Counted from the stretch's first letter, positions 41,792 through 51,209 are shown. The stretch is DNA of 64,000 nucleotides from Chitinophaga sp. CF118 (GCF_900112615.1 NZ_FOMK01000003.1:868001-932000), one strand, 5' to 3'. Notes: a model not told the origin generated them from the letters alone. Numbers and translations: made by a program.

Positions 41792-41908
41792 TAAGACTAG
41801 GATAAGGCTTATATATGGCTTATATACCTTATAATGTACTACTATCATAGGTTTAAGGCACTTTGTGATTAGCTGGAAAATGGACTAAAAAATACTATGT
41901 TGTTAAAA

Positions 41909-41920
41909 TTTCACGTGAAA
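41909..41920. promoter_or_regulatory. 12-bp palindrome upstream of the RloA-like gene
   Basis: TTTCACGTGAAA is a perfect palindrome 69 bp before the start codon at 41990. A related half-site TATCACGTCATG lies at 41980-41991, over the start codon. The two spaced sites fit a dimeric repressor, but none is encoded next to them. Confidence 0.45.
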
Positions 41921-41989
41921 ATTGTTATTATTTATGTTTTGTGTCACTTTCTGAAGAAAAATAATTAAATTGTGTGAAAATATCACGTC

Positions 41990-43351
41990 ATGATTATCCG
42001 CTTCATTGTCAAAAATCTGTTTTCCTTTAAAGATTTTACGGAGTTTAATATGTTGCCGGGCAGGTTTAACCGTCTATCTCACCATTTATTTAAAACAGAT
42101 AAAACTGAATTATTAAAATTGAATGCTATCTATGGTGCAAATGGTGCAGGTAAAAGCAATCTTATAAATGCCCTTGCCATTCTTAAAGATTTTCTTATTG
42201 ATGGAGAGATGCCTATAGAGTTGATTACAGAAACCTTCAAATTTGACACGGAAAGCAGTACTAAAGATGTATACCTTGGAATAGAGTTTATCAAAGATGA
42301 TGTTCCATACTATTACGGTTTAACTATTAACCAGGGCATTATTATAGAAGAAGAATTACAAATAAGCGGCCTGGGCAAAAAAGATGATAAAGTACTTTTT
42401 AGCCGTACAGATAAAGTTGGTGAAAAGAACTTAGAGATTGTTTTTTCTAAAGAGGTACAAGAAGATAAAGAGGCCGCAATGTATCCCTCATTTTTAAAAA
42501 ACGAAGTATTAGAAAGGAATAAGCCTGTATTATTTTATATGAAGAACCGGCAGAATAAAGTATTTGCCCATTGTAAAAGCGCATGGGAGTGGTTTGACGC
42601 AGAGCTTGAATTAATATCACCTCTTTCCAGACCGGGAGGTATGGCTATAACATTAGAGACTAGTAAAGAATTTCATGAATTTGCTATTGATATAATGAGG
42701 TCGTTCAATACTGGCATCCAGGATATTCATGTTGAAACAATTGCTATAGAAGATTATTTTGGAGAAGATAATAAACTGGAGGCTGAGAAAATAACGGCTG
42801 ATTTACGGGCAAAATCTGATAGGATGAAAGTTGTACGTAGTCAATTCGATGAGATAGTTTTTACGCTGGAAAATAATAACGCTGTAGCGAAAAGAATTTT
42901 GTTTTCTCATAGTGAAGATAATGGGAATGTCAGATTTCTGTTTTCTGAAGAATCTGATGGTACCAGAAGATTAATGGAATATTTGCCAGCTCTTTTTAAT
43001 GCTGTTAATAATTACAGAACATACTTTATTGATGAAATTGAAAGAAGTATCCACCCTTTATTAATAAAGGAATTAATCAAAAAATTTTCTCATGATCCGG
43101 AAACAAAAGGACAACTGATTTTCTCCACCCATGAATCAAATTTGCTTGATCAGGATATTTTTCGTCCGGATGAAATATGGTTTGCTGAGAAAAATAAAGA
43201 AGGTGCTACTGAATTGTACGCCCTTAGCGAATTTAAAGAGCATCATACTATCGACATTAGAAAAGGATACTTAAATGGCAGGTATGGTGGAATTCCATTT
43301 TTGGGTAATTTAAAAGATTTAAACTGGGAGAAGTATGCCGAGACCAATTAA
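41990..43351 (+). CDS. RloA/AbiLi-like AAA family ATPase
   Basis: 453 aa. It opens 'MIIRFIVKNLFSFKDFTEFNML', the FxVxNFxSF start of OLD-type/AAA_15 ATPases. Walker A is G-A-N-G-A-G-K-S at residues 49-56. Walker B with its catalytic Glu is YFIDEIERS (Asp348, Glu349), followed by 'HPLLIKELIKKF' and 'QLIFSTHESNLLDQD', the D-loop and H-loop region. 'EESDGTRRLMEYLPALFNAV' is the ABC-like signature. The gene overlaps the RloB gene by 17 bp. RloA-RloB pairs correspond to the AbiL-type abortive infection pair; phage defence is inferred from that pairing and from the accessory-looking surroundings. Confidence 0.88.
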   Translation: MIIRFIVKNLFSFKDFTEFNMLPGRFNRLSHHLFKTDKTELLKLNAIYGANGAGKSNLINALAILKDFLIDGEMPIELITETFKFDTESSTKDVYLGIEFIKDDVPYYYGLTINQGIIIEEELQISGLGKKDDKVLFSRTDKVGEKNLEIVFSKEVQEDKEAAMYPSFLKNEVLERNKPVLFYMKNRQNKVFAHCKSAWEWFDAELELISPLSRPGGMAITLETSKEFHEFAIDIMRSFNTGIQDIHVETIAIEDYFGEDNKLEAEKITADLRAKSDRMKVVRSQFDEIVFTLENNNAVAKRILFSHSEDNGNVRFLFSEESDGTRRLMEYLPALFNAVNNYRTYFIDEIERSIHPLLIKELIKKFSHDPETKGQLIFSTHESNLLDQDIFRPDEIWFAEKNKEGATELYALSEFKEHHTIDIRKGYLNGRYGGIPFLGNLKDLNWEKYAETN

Positions 43352-43982
43352 GTTTACCTATGAGAAAAAGGTTGCTTTCAGGGATGCATTCTATTTCATC
43401 ATTGTTTGTGAAGGCCAAAATAGGGAACCCGATTATTTCAGATTTTTTGATGGTATTTCATCAAGAGTAAAAATTGTTCCTGTAGAGAGTATGGGAGGTA
43501 GTGCTCCTAAGCACTTAATCGGCCAGGCAGTAGCTAAAGAAGTAGAATTAGATGCTCGTGCAGAGAGAGACCGGGTATGGTTTGTAATAGATACAGACAG
43601 ATGGAGAGAACAGCTGCATGAAATCAGGCAGGAATGTTCAACGCGCCCACATTGGCGGGTGGCTCAAAGTAATCCATGTTTTGAAGTATGGTTGTATTTT
43701 CATGCCAGAGCACAACTACCGGTTTTGCAAAATATGACTCAGTGCAATAATTGGAAACCTCATTTACCAAAGGTTATACAGGGTGGTTTCAATCCCGATA
43801 TTCATCCAATAACTATTGAAACTGCGATTACCAATTCAAAAGCCGTTTATGCAGCAAACGGTTATCTACCTGAGCCAGGGAGTACCCAGCTTTGGGAGTT
43901 GGGAGAAGAATTGCTTCCTTTAATCCAAAAGGATTTAGATACATTAAAAGGTAGCTTTCCTGTACCGAAGGCAATTGCGTAA
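43335..43982 (+). CDS. RloB/AbiLii-like TOPRIM-fold protein
   Basis: 215 aa. The N-terminal 'FYFIIVCEGQNREPDYFRFFDGI' carries the Glu of a TOPRIM-like fold, and 'RDRVWFVIDTDRW' supplies the DxD. 'AQSNPCFEVWLYFHA' is the third RloB landmark. The family (RloB-like) was first noted in restriction-linked ORFs of Campylobacter and is the presumed nuclease partner of an AAA ATPase. It starts inside the ATPase gene by 17 bp (translational coupling), which supports a two-component effector. No restriction-modification genes are adjacent. Confidence 0.88.
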   Translation: MPRPIKFTYEKKVAFRDAFYFIIVCEGQNREPDYFRFFDGISSRVKIVPVESMGGSAPKHLIGQAVAKEVELDARAERDRVWFVIDTDRWREQLHEIRQECSTRPHWRVAQSNPCFEVWLYFHARAQLPVLQNMTQCNNWKPHLPKVIQGGFNPDIHPITIETAITNSKAVYAANGYLPEPGSTQLWELGEELLPLIQKDLDTLKGSFPVPKAIA

Positions 43983-44356
43983 AACCTGATTATTTTATTA
44001 TGTAGGATTAAATTTTTTGGTAACCCAATTTAAGTTTACATGAATCATTTTGAAATTGATAAGCATCGTTAAGGTAATGTAATTTTCATGTTAACTATTT
44101 GAATATTAATCAATAATAACATGAAAATGTTACGCGGGATATATTAAAGATCAATAGATTTGCGTCTTGAATTTAATGAGTTTACCTTTTGGGAGCTCAT
44201 GTTAGATTGTCTGTATTGTAGTAAAATTCACAACACCCCATGTTGAGAGATCATCTTCTATTTGCAACACGTAATTTTTCGGAATACGCTTATTGATTTA
44301 CCACTATTATAAATGGAGGTATCAAAGTAATTAAACATACAAACTGAGTTTTAATA
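43983..44356. other. Gene-free AT-rich spacer
   Basis: A 374-bp interval after rloB with no credible gene. It contains a 12-bp inverted repeat, ATTTTCATGTTA (44082-44093) with TAACATGAAAAT (44117-44128), that could act as a weak terminator or operator. Nothing else identifiable. Confidence 0.5.
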
Positions 44357-45088
44357 ATGAGAAAGTATTTGTATTTCATTTTATCCCTGACAGTGTCTAT
44401 TTCTTCCTGTAGTAAAAATGAGCGATCCGACCTTGATGTTCCACCTGAACCTGGAAAAAATACTCCAGATTCAGCTACCATAGTGATTATAGGATCTTCT
44501 ACTGCTGCCGGGGTAGGGGCTACTCCTTCAGATTCTGCATGGGTTAACAGGTTGCGGCTTGCAACTATCGAGAATAAAAAAGTCCTGACCTATGTTAATC
44601 TGGCAGTAGCGGGTTATACTACTTATCAGGGAATGCCAAATGGATATATGAAAAATGATAGACCCGCTACTGATACAGCTAAGAATATTACCAAAGCGTT
44701 GTCATATCATCCTTCATTGGTAATGATTACCTACCCCACTAATGATGTGGCAAATAACTATACAGATGATGAGATCATGGATAATTATAAGGAAATGGTG
44801 CATTTATTGGATTCTGCAAAAGTGAATTATATCCTTTTCGGTACCCAACCTCGTAATTTCGCAGAGACTCCGCGTAGAGAACGGCTTAAAACGCTGAACG
44901 GCAGGATAAGAAGTGCTTATACAGATCATTGCAACGATAATTTTGATGCATTGGATACCACTGATCTGAATATCAAGCCCACGTTAAGTTATGGTGATGG
45001 AGTGCACTTAAATAATACAGGACATTATATCATTGTTCAATCTGTATTAGCTCATCCTGTATTCCAGAATATTATTAAACAAAACTGA
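44357..45088 (+). CDS. SGNH/GDSL hydrolase lipoprotein
   Basis: 243 aa. Lipobox S-I-S-S-C, Cys18. Block I is 'IVIIGSSTAAGVGATP', with the nucleophile Ser in GSS instead of GDS. The block III Asn appears in 'ITYPTNDVANN', and block V is 'GDGVHLNNTGHYI' with the Asp and His of the triad. These are esterases acting on surface or polysaccharide acyl groups, often acetyl esters. It is monocistronic. A probable polysaccharide deacetylase-like role is inference only. Confidence 0.88.
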   Translation: MRKYLYFILSLTVSISSCSKNERSDLDVPPEPGKNTPDSATIVIIGSSTAAGVGATPSDSAWVNRLRLATIENKKVLTYVNLAVAGYTTYQGMPNGYMKNDRPATDTAKNITKALSYHPSLVMITYPTNDVANNYTDDEIMDNYKEMVHLLDSAKVNYILFGTQPRNFAETPRRERLKTLNGRIRSAYTDHCNDNFDALDTTDLNIKPTLSYGDGVHLNNTGHYIIVQSVLAHPVFQNIIKQN

Positions 45089-45118
45089 TGTAGCCAGGTA
45101 CACTTAGGCAAGGTTATT

Positions 45119-46120
45119 TTAGATAACCTTGATGACGACCTTACCTTTTGCACGTCCACTCTCGACATAGGTCAATGCCTCTTCTGTTTTCTCGAATGGA
45201 AAGATCTTATCGATAACGGGATTTATGATACCTGAATCAATAAGAGCAGTGATCTTGCTTAACTGGTAACCTTCCGCCCGCATAAAAAGGAAAGAATAGT
45301 CTACATGCTGGCGTTTTGCTTTCTTGCGTGTGCCAAAGCTCAGAAGCCCCATGACCATTTTCAGCGGCCAGCCCAGTCGCATTTCTTCTGTAAAAGCAGG
45401 GTCCGGAGGACCGGATATCGATATAAGCTTTCCACCTGGTTTTAGCACCCGGAGAGATTTTTCGAGTGTCTTGGCATCCTGGCTGTTCAGCACTACATCA
45501 TAATCATGCAGAATGGTTTCAAAATCTTCTTTTTTATAATCAATCACGATATCTGCGCCAAGTGCTTTCACCCATTCTACGTTTGCCGTACTGGTTGTAG
45601 TTGCAACAGTAGCGCCAAGATATTTGGCCAATTGAATGGCAATGGTTCCTACACCGCCAGAACCTGCCTGGATGAAAACTTTTTGCCCTTTTTTCAGGTC
45701 TGCTTTTTCAACAAGCGCCTGCCAGGCCGTTAGGGCCACAAGAGGGATAGATGCCGCTTCTTCCATGGTAAGCCTTTTAGGTTTAAGCGCCACATCGGCT
45801 TCATTCATTGCAATCAGCCCGGCAAAAGTACCGATGCGATGATCTGCTGGTCGTGCATACACTTCATCGCCCACTTTAAAGTGGCTGACTTTAGCACCTA
45901 TTTTTGTGATCACACCCGCTACATCATGTCCTAATACAAAGGGCGTTTTGTAAGGTAGAATAAGTTTAAACTCGCCATTTTTTATTTTTGAATCCAATAA
46001 GTTCACACTGGCGGAATATACCTGAACCAATACGTCATTTTCCTTTATAACCGGTTCCGCGATTTCACGCAGATGCAATTTCTCTTTCTTGCCGTAGCGA
46101 TCTACAATAAATGCTTTCAT
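45119..46120 (-). CDS. NADP-dependent alcohol dehydrogenase/quinone reductase family (MDR)
   Basis: 333 aa. GroES-like N-terminal domain 'EIAEPVIKENDVLVQVYSASVNLLDSKIKNGEF' and 'GHDVAGVITKIGAKVSHFKVGDEVY'; no zinc-binding Cys cluster, so it belongs with zinc-free quinone reductase-like enzymes. The Rossmann dinucleotide motif is AGSGGVGTIAIQLAKYLGA (residues about 153-171). It ends 'FPFEKTEEALTYVESGRAKGKVVIKV'. It probably reduces quinones or enones. It is the second gene of a unit with the SDR gene 11 bp upstream, controlled by the HxlR protein. Confidence 0.9.
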   Translation of the reverse strand: MKAFIVDRYGKKEKLHLREIAEPVIKENDVLVQVYSASVNLLDSKIKNGEFKLILPYKTPFVLGHDVAGVITKIGAKVSHFKVGDEVYARPADHRIGTFAGLIAMNEADVALKPKRLTMEEAASIPLVALTAWQALVEKADLKKGQKVFIQAGSGGVGTIAIQLAKYLGATVATTTSTANVEWVKALGADIVIDYKKEDFETILHDYDVVLNSQDAKTLEKSLRVLKPGGKLISISGPPDPAFTEEMRLGWPLKMVMGLLSFGTRKKAKRQHVDYSFLFMRAEGYQLSKITALIDSGIINPVIDKIFPFEKTEEALTYVESGRAKGKVVIKVI

Positions 46121-46131
46121 TTTAATAGGTT

Positions 46132-46938
46132 TTAGAACTTTACACCATTCACTCTTTTCAAAATAGAATTTTCAAAAACACTATATGCAAAACGTTGTAG
46201 CGTAAGAATAACAGATGAACCTTTGCCTACAGGAGAGTTGAATTTCGGATCTTCTTCATTCACAATTTTCAGCACAGTATTTACAACTGGCTCAGGCCCG
46301 GCTGCTTTATCAAACTCCTCTTTTGTGAACGCAGCAATTTTTTCCCGGAATGTATCATAATCATTAATTCCCCCATTTGAGGCAACTGCATTTTCTCCAA
46401 TGCTGGTTTTGAACCCCATGGGCTCAACCATGCTTACTTTGATGTTAAATTGATTCAATTCAAATCGCAGTGATTTAAAATATCCTTCCAGGGCATGTTT
46501 AGACGCGGAGTAATAAGCAACATTCGGAAGCCCGATTAAACCAAGAAAAGAACCAATTGTAATTATTTTGCCGTGCTTTTGTTTTCTGAAATAAGGCAAC
46601 AACTCATTTGTGAGTTTAACAGTTCCCCAAAAGTTTGTTTCCAATTGCTGTTTTCCTAATTCAACAGAAGTTTCTTCGGCAAGCCCTGTTACCAAATACC
46701 CTGCATTATTTATCAACACATCTAACTGGTTGATTTCACTGAACAGTTGGCTGGCAAAAGATGAGATTGAATTATCATCAGCAATATCTAATGCTAATAA
46801 TTTAAAAGGCAGTTTAGCTTTATATTTATCCGGATTGCGGCTGGTACCAATCACATGGTAACCGCTTTTGTGAAGCTTGTTGGCAATAAGGAGGCCAAAG
46901 CCTGAAGAAGCCCCTGTCACTAAAATTGTTTGTTTCAT
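46132..46938 (-). CDS. SDR family oxidoreductase
   Basis: 268 aa. The cofactor motif T-G-A-S-S-G-F-G lies at residues 8-15, 'LALDIAD' (about 49) and NNAG (about 77). The catalytic Ser is in 'IITIGSFLG' and Tyr/Lys in Y-Y-S-A-S-K. It is a classical short-chain dehydrogenase with all catalytic residues. It lies in the divergent promoter region with the HxlR gene, and its start is 21 bp from the first operator. It may act with the downstream MDR on the same carbonyl compound. Confidence 0.92.
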   Translation of the reverse strand: MKQTILVTGASSGFGLLIANKLHKSGYHVIGTSRNPDKYKAKLPFKLLALDIADDNSISSFASQLFSEINQLDVLINNAGYLVTGLAEETSVELGKQQLETNFWGTVKLTNELLPYFRKQKHGKIITIGSFLGLIGLPNVAYYSASKHALEGYFKSLRFELNQFNIKVSMVEPMGFKTSIGENAVASNGGINDYDTFREKIAAFTKEEFDKAAGPEPVVNTVLKIVNEEDPKFNSPVGKGSSVILTLQRFAYSVFENSILKRVNGVKF

Positions 46939-46958
46939 TTTGTGTTGTTTTGTAACTT

Positions 46959-47008
46959 CACTTGCATTTTACAAGTGCAAATATAGTACTTACTTGCAAA
47001 ATGCAAGT
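46959..47008. promoter_or_regulatory. Two palindromic HxlR operators in the divergent SDR/HxlR promoter
   Basis: CACTTGCATTTTACAAGTG (46959-46977) has 6-bp arms, and ACTTGCAAAATGCAAGT (46992-47008) has 7-bp arms. Both share ACTTGCA/CAAGT half-sites and start 33 bp apart, about three helical turns. They lie between the SDR start (46938) and the HxlR start (47027). Autoregulation with control of the oxidoreductase genes is the natural reading. Confidence 0.8.
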
Positions 47009-47026
47009 GTTTTTAAAGTATTTTTT

Positions 47027-47434
47027 ATGTCTAAAGCAAAAAAGAGGTCGGACTGTCCGGTTAGTTGTTCCCTTGATATATGGGGAGATAAATGGTCGCT
47101 ATTGATTATCAGGGACTTAATGTTCGCAAAAGAGTGCACTTATGGCGACTTTTTAAAGTCAGCAGAAGGAATAGCTACTAATATTTTAGCCGCCAGGTTA
47201 CTGGTGCTGGAAGAAAATAAGATTATTGAGAAATTAGCGCACCCGGATAGTAAAGCCAAAGTGTTATATAAGTTAACCCGAAAAGGGATTGACTTACTTC
47301 CCGTAATGATTGAAATAAATCTATGGGCTGAAAAATATTTTTCTATACCGGAAGATAGAAAAGCGCTGTTGAAAGAGGTGAAAAAGGATAAGGCCGGATT
47401 TATTAAAGCAACGACTAAAGAATTGGAGAGTTGA
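47027..47434 (+). CDS. HxlR family transcriptional regulator
   Basis: 135 aa from ATG 47027 (MSKAKKRSDCPVSC); the long frame back to 46877 would overlap the SDR gene and both operators and is rejected. 'SDCPVSCSLDIWGDKWSLLIIRDLMF' is the diagnostic HxlR start, with Cys residues that may sense redox or electrophiles. The winged helix continues 'YGDFLKSAEGIATNILAARLLVLEENKIIEKL'. It is divergent from the SDR/MDR pair. It is a likely repressor that is released by a reactive carbonyl or quinone. Confidence 0.92.
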   Translation: MSKAKKRSDCPVSCSLDIWGDKWSLLIIRDLMFAKECTYGDFLKSAEGIATNILAARLLVLEENKIIEKLAHPDSKAKVLYKLTRKGIDLLPVMIEINLWAEKYFSIPEDRKALLKEVKKDKAGFIKATTKELES

Positions 47435-47500
47435 TTTAATATTTGTAGTCATGAACCAGGAATTTGGTGAGGGATTATTATAGAATCTTATCTTTATTAC

Positions 47501-48514
47501 ATGAAACCCGTTTTCCCTGCAATTTATTCTACCCTTTGCCCTATAGCGTTATCCTCGCTGGTATCGGAAAAATACGAAATAAGAAATGTTCAATGCAAAT
47601 TCCTGGTTCGGGGAGTAGGCGATACTTATTTGGTTGAATCATCCGAAGACCGTTTTATACTTCGGGTTTACCGTTCTTCTCATCGAAGTCTGCCACATAT
47701 AAAAGAGGAAGTGGAGTTGCTTTTGGCGTTGAAGCTGGTTGATGTATCCGTATCTTATCCTATTCCAGATATTTCCGGGCAAGTTATTCAGAAGCTTGAA
47801 GCGGTTGAAGGGGAAAGGCATGCGGTGCTATTTAGCTATGCCCCTGGTCATACCGTAAGGGTACTGAATGAAAACCAGCTTCGCGTGTTTGGCCGTGAAA
47901 TGGCGCGCTTTCATAATGTATCGTCAGCAATAAAACTGGGAGAAGAAAGGTGGAATTTTGATCTTGAAACAACCCTTTTCAGTCCCTTGAAAATGTTGAA
48001 ACCCGCCTTTGCAGAAGATCCTGAAGGGTATGCCTGGCTGCAGCATACAGCGAAACAGGTAGAGGAAAAGTTGTCGGTACTAAACACCTCCGGATTCTCA
48101 AAAGGTTATTGCCATTTTGACTTCCTCCCCAAAAACTTTCATTTTGAAGGCGACTCGGTTACTTTTTTTGACTTTGACTTTATGGGTTACGGTTGGTTAG
48201 TGAATGATATAATGTCCTTTTGGCAACACCTTACCCTGGATGTATATACCGGCAGGATGACGCAGAAAGCTGCCAATGACGCCTATACTATTTTTCTGGA
48301 TGGTTATCGTGAATGCCGTTCTGTAAGTGAACAGGAATTGGCAGTAGTGCCTTATCTCTCCCTGGGATTCTGGCTTTTCTATATGGGCTTTCATACTACC
48401 CACGACCAATTCTATGCCTTTATCCAACCTTCACACTTAAAAGTGATTACTGGATTGTTAAGGCATATGGTAGAAACTTACTGGAATACCCATTTGTCCG
48501 GAATCGGACAGTAA
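47501..48514 (+). CDS. Aminoglycoside phosphotransferase/homoserine kinase-like protein
   Basis: 337 aa. The N-lobe has 'LVRGVGDTYLVESSEDRFILRVYR' with the kinase Lys replaced by the pattern F-I-L-R-V-Y. The catalytic loop is 'GYCHFDFLPKNFHFEGD' (H-x-D-x-x-x-x-N) and the metal-binding motif is 'FFDFDFMGYG' (D-x-D). The C-terminal helices contain 'YIFLDGYRECRSVSEQEL'-type sequence. These residues fit the APH/HSK2 (choline or homoserine kinase-like) clan. Substrate unknown; it need not confer antibiotic resistance. It lies 66 bp after the HxlR stop on the same strand. Confidence 0.87.
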   Translation: MKPVFPAIYSTLCPIALSSLVSEKYEIRNVQCKFLVRGVGDTYLVESSEDRFILRVYRSSHRSLPHIKEEVELLLALKLVDVSVSYPIPDISGQVIQKLEAVEGERHAVLFSYAPGHTVRVLNENQLRVFGREMARFHNVSSAIKLGEERWNFDLETTLFSPLKMLKPAFAEDPEGYAWLQHTAKQVEEKLSVLNTSGFSKGYCHFDFLPKNFHFEGDSVTFFDFDFMGYGWLVNDIMSFWQHLTLDVYTGRMTQKAANDAYTIFLDGYRECRSVSEQELAVVPYLSLGFWLFYMGFHTTHDQFYAFIQPSHLKVITGLLRHMVETYWNTHLSGIGQ

Positions 48515-48641
48515 TCGTTCATGCCAGAACAGATGCCGGATGCCCCAAATGCGCACTGGGCCTATTATGTATTGAATGTTTAGTATGCATAGCAACTTTA
48601 TTGGAGTAACAGCGTCCTTTATCTATATAACCCACTGAATT

Positions 48642-51041
48642 ATGCTTAAAAACTATTTCAAGATCGCATGGCGAAACCTGATACGTAACCGGATTTTTTC
48701 CGGTATCAACATTATAGGACTGGCTATTGGATTAGCTTGTTCTCTAATGCTGACATTGTATGTAAAAGATGAATTGAGTTATGACCGCTATCATGCTAAT
48801 GCCGACAGGATCTATCGGGTATCCCGCACTTTTTTATCCAAGGATGGAACTGTATCATTACGGCTGGGGCATGTAGCTCCACCATTCGGTCCGCTTATCC
48901 GTGAGGACTTTCGTGAAGTAGAGCAGGTGGTTCGTATGCTTCAAACCGGTGCATTGGTGCGTTATGGCGATCTCCTTTTCGAGGAGGAAGATTTGTTTGC
49001 TGCCGAGCAAAACCTTTTCAAGGTTTTTAGTTTTAAGGTTCTACAAGGGAATAAGGATAAAGCGTTGGAAAACCCATTCTCCATTATGTTTTCAAGGACT
49101 ATGGCTGAGAAATATTTCGGGAAAGAGAATCCTATGGGGAAAACCGTACGTTTGGACAATCAACTGGATTATACGGTAACGGGTGTTTTTGAACCTCTGC
49201 CCACTCAATCCAGCTTCCATCCGAATTTTCTGATATCCTTTTCATCATTAAATGATGATAGGGTTTATGGAGCTCAAAGGCTCAGGAGCGACTGGGGTAA
49301 CAATTCTTTTTCCACGTTCCTTTTGCTTCCACCTCATTACAATCCTCAAAAACTGATCAACGCTTTTCCGGCTTTTCAGAATAAGCATATTGAAGCGAAT
49401 GCTTCTAAATATTCGGTTTTGAACCTTATGAAGCTTCCCGATATCCATCTTTACTCTCATCTTGATTCTGAAATAGAGGCAAACGGAGATATTCAATATG
49501 TTTACTTCTTTTCGATCATAGGCATTTTTATTCTGGCTATTGCCTGCATCAACTACATGAACCTGGCCACAGCCCAGTCGGACAAAAGGGCGAAAGAGGT
49601 AAGTATGCGAAAAGTTGCAGGAGCCATGCGCAGCCAGTTGATCAGACAGTTTTTAAGTGAATCCTTTCTGATCATTTTAATTGCCATGCTAATGGCTGTT
49701 ATTATGGTGGTACTGTGCCTCCCGCTTTTAAATAATTTATCTCAAAAAGAGTTGACAATAAGAGATATCATAAGTCCTGGTTTTATTGCTGCACTGCTTG
49801 GAATCTCTTTATTTACCGGAATGCTGGCCGGGAGTTATCCTGCTTTTTTCCTGACCTCCTTTCAGCCAATTGGTGTTTTAAAAGGCAGAATGGGCTCTGC
49901 TGTAAAAAAGACAAGGATAAGGCAGGTCCTGGTGATCATGCAGTTTGCCATTGCAGTGGCACTTATCATTAGCACCACTGTGGTCCACAATCAAATGAAG
50001 CATATACGGAATTTCAAGCTGGGGTATTCTAAAGAACAGATACTGGTACTTCCTGCTATTAGCGACTCCCTGGCCTATGAGTCTTTCAAGCAGCAAATCA
50101 AACAAAGTAGCAGTATTGTGGAAGTAACACATTCTTCCCGTATTCCTTCAGGTCGATTGTTGGATTCCTGGAGTGCCTATATCACGAAGGGAGGCGCCAT
50201 GACTCCAACAGATATTACTATTAAATCCTTAACGGTAGATGAGGATTTTATTACTACTTACAAGATAGAAATGGCTGCCGGAAGAAATTTTTCACGGAAT
50301 TATCCTACTGACAAAACAGAAGGGTTTATACTGAATGAAACGGCAACGCGCCTTCTTGGATGGAAAGATCCGAATGATGCTGTTGGCAACCGCTTTGGAT
50401 ATGGAGATATCCGCGGTCAGATTATTGGCGTGGTCAAGGATTATCATTTTGAGTCACTGCACCAGGAAGTAGCTCCTATGGTAATGTTGATGAACGCAGG
50501 TAACCTTCGCCGGTTATCTGTACGTATAACCGGGCGCGATATAAAGGGTACATTGGATCACATAGAATCAGCCTGGGAAAGCCGTTTCCCCGACAGGCCA
50601 TTCAAATATGAGTTTCTGGACCAGCGTTTTGAGAAGCTTTATTCCACTGAACAAACGCAGCAGTTATTATTCAATATTTTTTCAGGCGTAGCTATATTTA
50701 TTTCTTGTCTGGGCTTACTAGGATTATCCATATTCATAGCTGAACTCCGTATTAAAGAAATAGGTATACGGAAAGTATTGGGGGCTTCTGTTTATAATCT
50801 TGTGGTGTTATTATCAGGTGATTTTTTAAAGCTTGTTCTGATCGCTATCCTTATCGCATCTCCCATAGCCTGGTATGTTATGAATAAATGGCTGGACCAC
50901 TTTGCGTACAGGATAGCGCTACAATGGTGGATGTTTGGCCTGGCAGGAATACTGGCAGTGGTAATAGCTTTACTGACCATAAGTTTCCAATCAGTGAAAG
51001 CAGCGCTGATGAACCCGGTGAGATCATTGAGGTCCGAATGA
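48642..51041 (+). CDS. MacB/FtsX-type ABC transporter permease, copy 1
   Basis: 799 aa. Short N-terminal 'LKNYFKIAWRNLIRNRIFSGINIIGLAIGLACSLML' with the first membrane segment, then a periplasmic MacB-PCD domain (about 50-280). Three FtsX segments follow around 285-400 ('YFFSIIGIFILAIACINYMNLATA', 'EVSMRKVAGAMRSQLIRQFLSES'). A second PCD domain and a last FtsX block ('EIGIRKVLGASVYNLVVLLSGDFLKL') complete two fused repeats. The C-terminus is ALMNPVRSLRSE. It is the usual Bacteroidota two-repeat permease, possibly working with an unlinked ATPase in mechanotransmission or lipoprotein/peptide export. No ATP-binding protein is encoded next to it. Confidence 0.95.
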   Translation: MLKNYFKIAWRNLIRNRIFSGINIIGLAIGLACSLMLTLYVKDELSYDRYHANADRIYRVSRTFLSKDGTVSLRLGHVAPPFGPLIREDFREVEQVVRMLQTGALVRYGDLLFEEEDLFAAEQNLFKVFSFKVLQGNKDKALENPFSIMFSRTMAEKYFGKENPMGKTVRLDNQLDYTVTGVFEPLPTQSSFHPNFLISFSSLNDDRVYGAQRLRSDWGNNSFSTFLLLPPHYNPQKLINAFPAFQNKHIEANASKYSVLNLMKLPDIHLYSHLDSEIEANGDIQYVYFFSIIGIFILAIACINYMNLATAQSDKRAKEVSMRKVAGAMRSQLIRQFLSESFLIILIAMLMAVIMVVLCLPLLNNLSQKELTIRDIISPGFIAALLGISLFTGMLAGSYPAFFLTSFQPIGVLKGRMGSAVKKTRIRQVLVIMQFAIAVALIISTTVVHNQMKHIRNFKLGYSKEQILVLPAISDSLAYESFKQQIKQSSSIVEVTHSSRIPSGRLLDSWSAYITKGGAMTPTDITIKSLTVDEDFITTYKIEMAAGRNFSRNYPTDKTEGFILNETATRLLGWKDPNDAVGNRFGYGDIRGQIIGVVKDYHFESLHQEVAPMVMLMNAGNLRRLSVRITGRDIKGTLDHIESAWESRFPDRPFKYEFLDQRFEKLYSTEQTQQLLFNIFSGVAIFISCLGLLGLSIFIAELRIKEIGIRKVLGASVYNLVVLLSGDFLKLVLIAILIASPIAWYVMNKWLDHFAYRIALQWWMFGLAGILAVVIALLTISFQSVKAALMNPVRSLRSE

Positions 51042-51209
51042 GTTGTGTAATGTGAAATTTAACCGGAACATTGTACGATTATGAACAAAGCAAGTCCCGA
51101 TATTGGACAAGTAAAATATCTGTTTCTATATAAATGATTAGTTATCAATTGTATTCAAATCTGGCATATATAATGGAGCGTTAGTCGAAATAATTTTAAA
51201 CGCCTGGGC

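Noticed and set aside
41990..43982. A PARIS (AriA/AriB) system
   Set aside because: The partner matches RloB-like landmarks (CEGQNREPDYF, VIDTD) better than the DUF4435 TOPRIM protein of PARIS, although the ATPases are related.
46877..47026. N-terminal extension of the HxlR regulator
   Set aside because: It would overlap the divergent SDR gene and both operators, and the conserved HxlR start is at 47027.
47501..48514. An aminoglycoside resistance gene
   Set aside because: Only the general APH/HSK-type kinase motifs are visible, which cover many non-resistance substrates.
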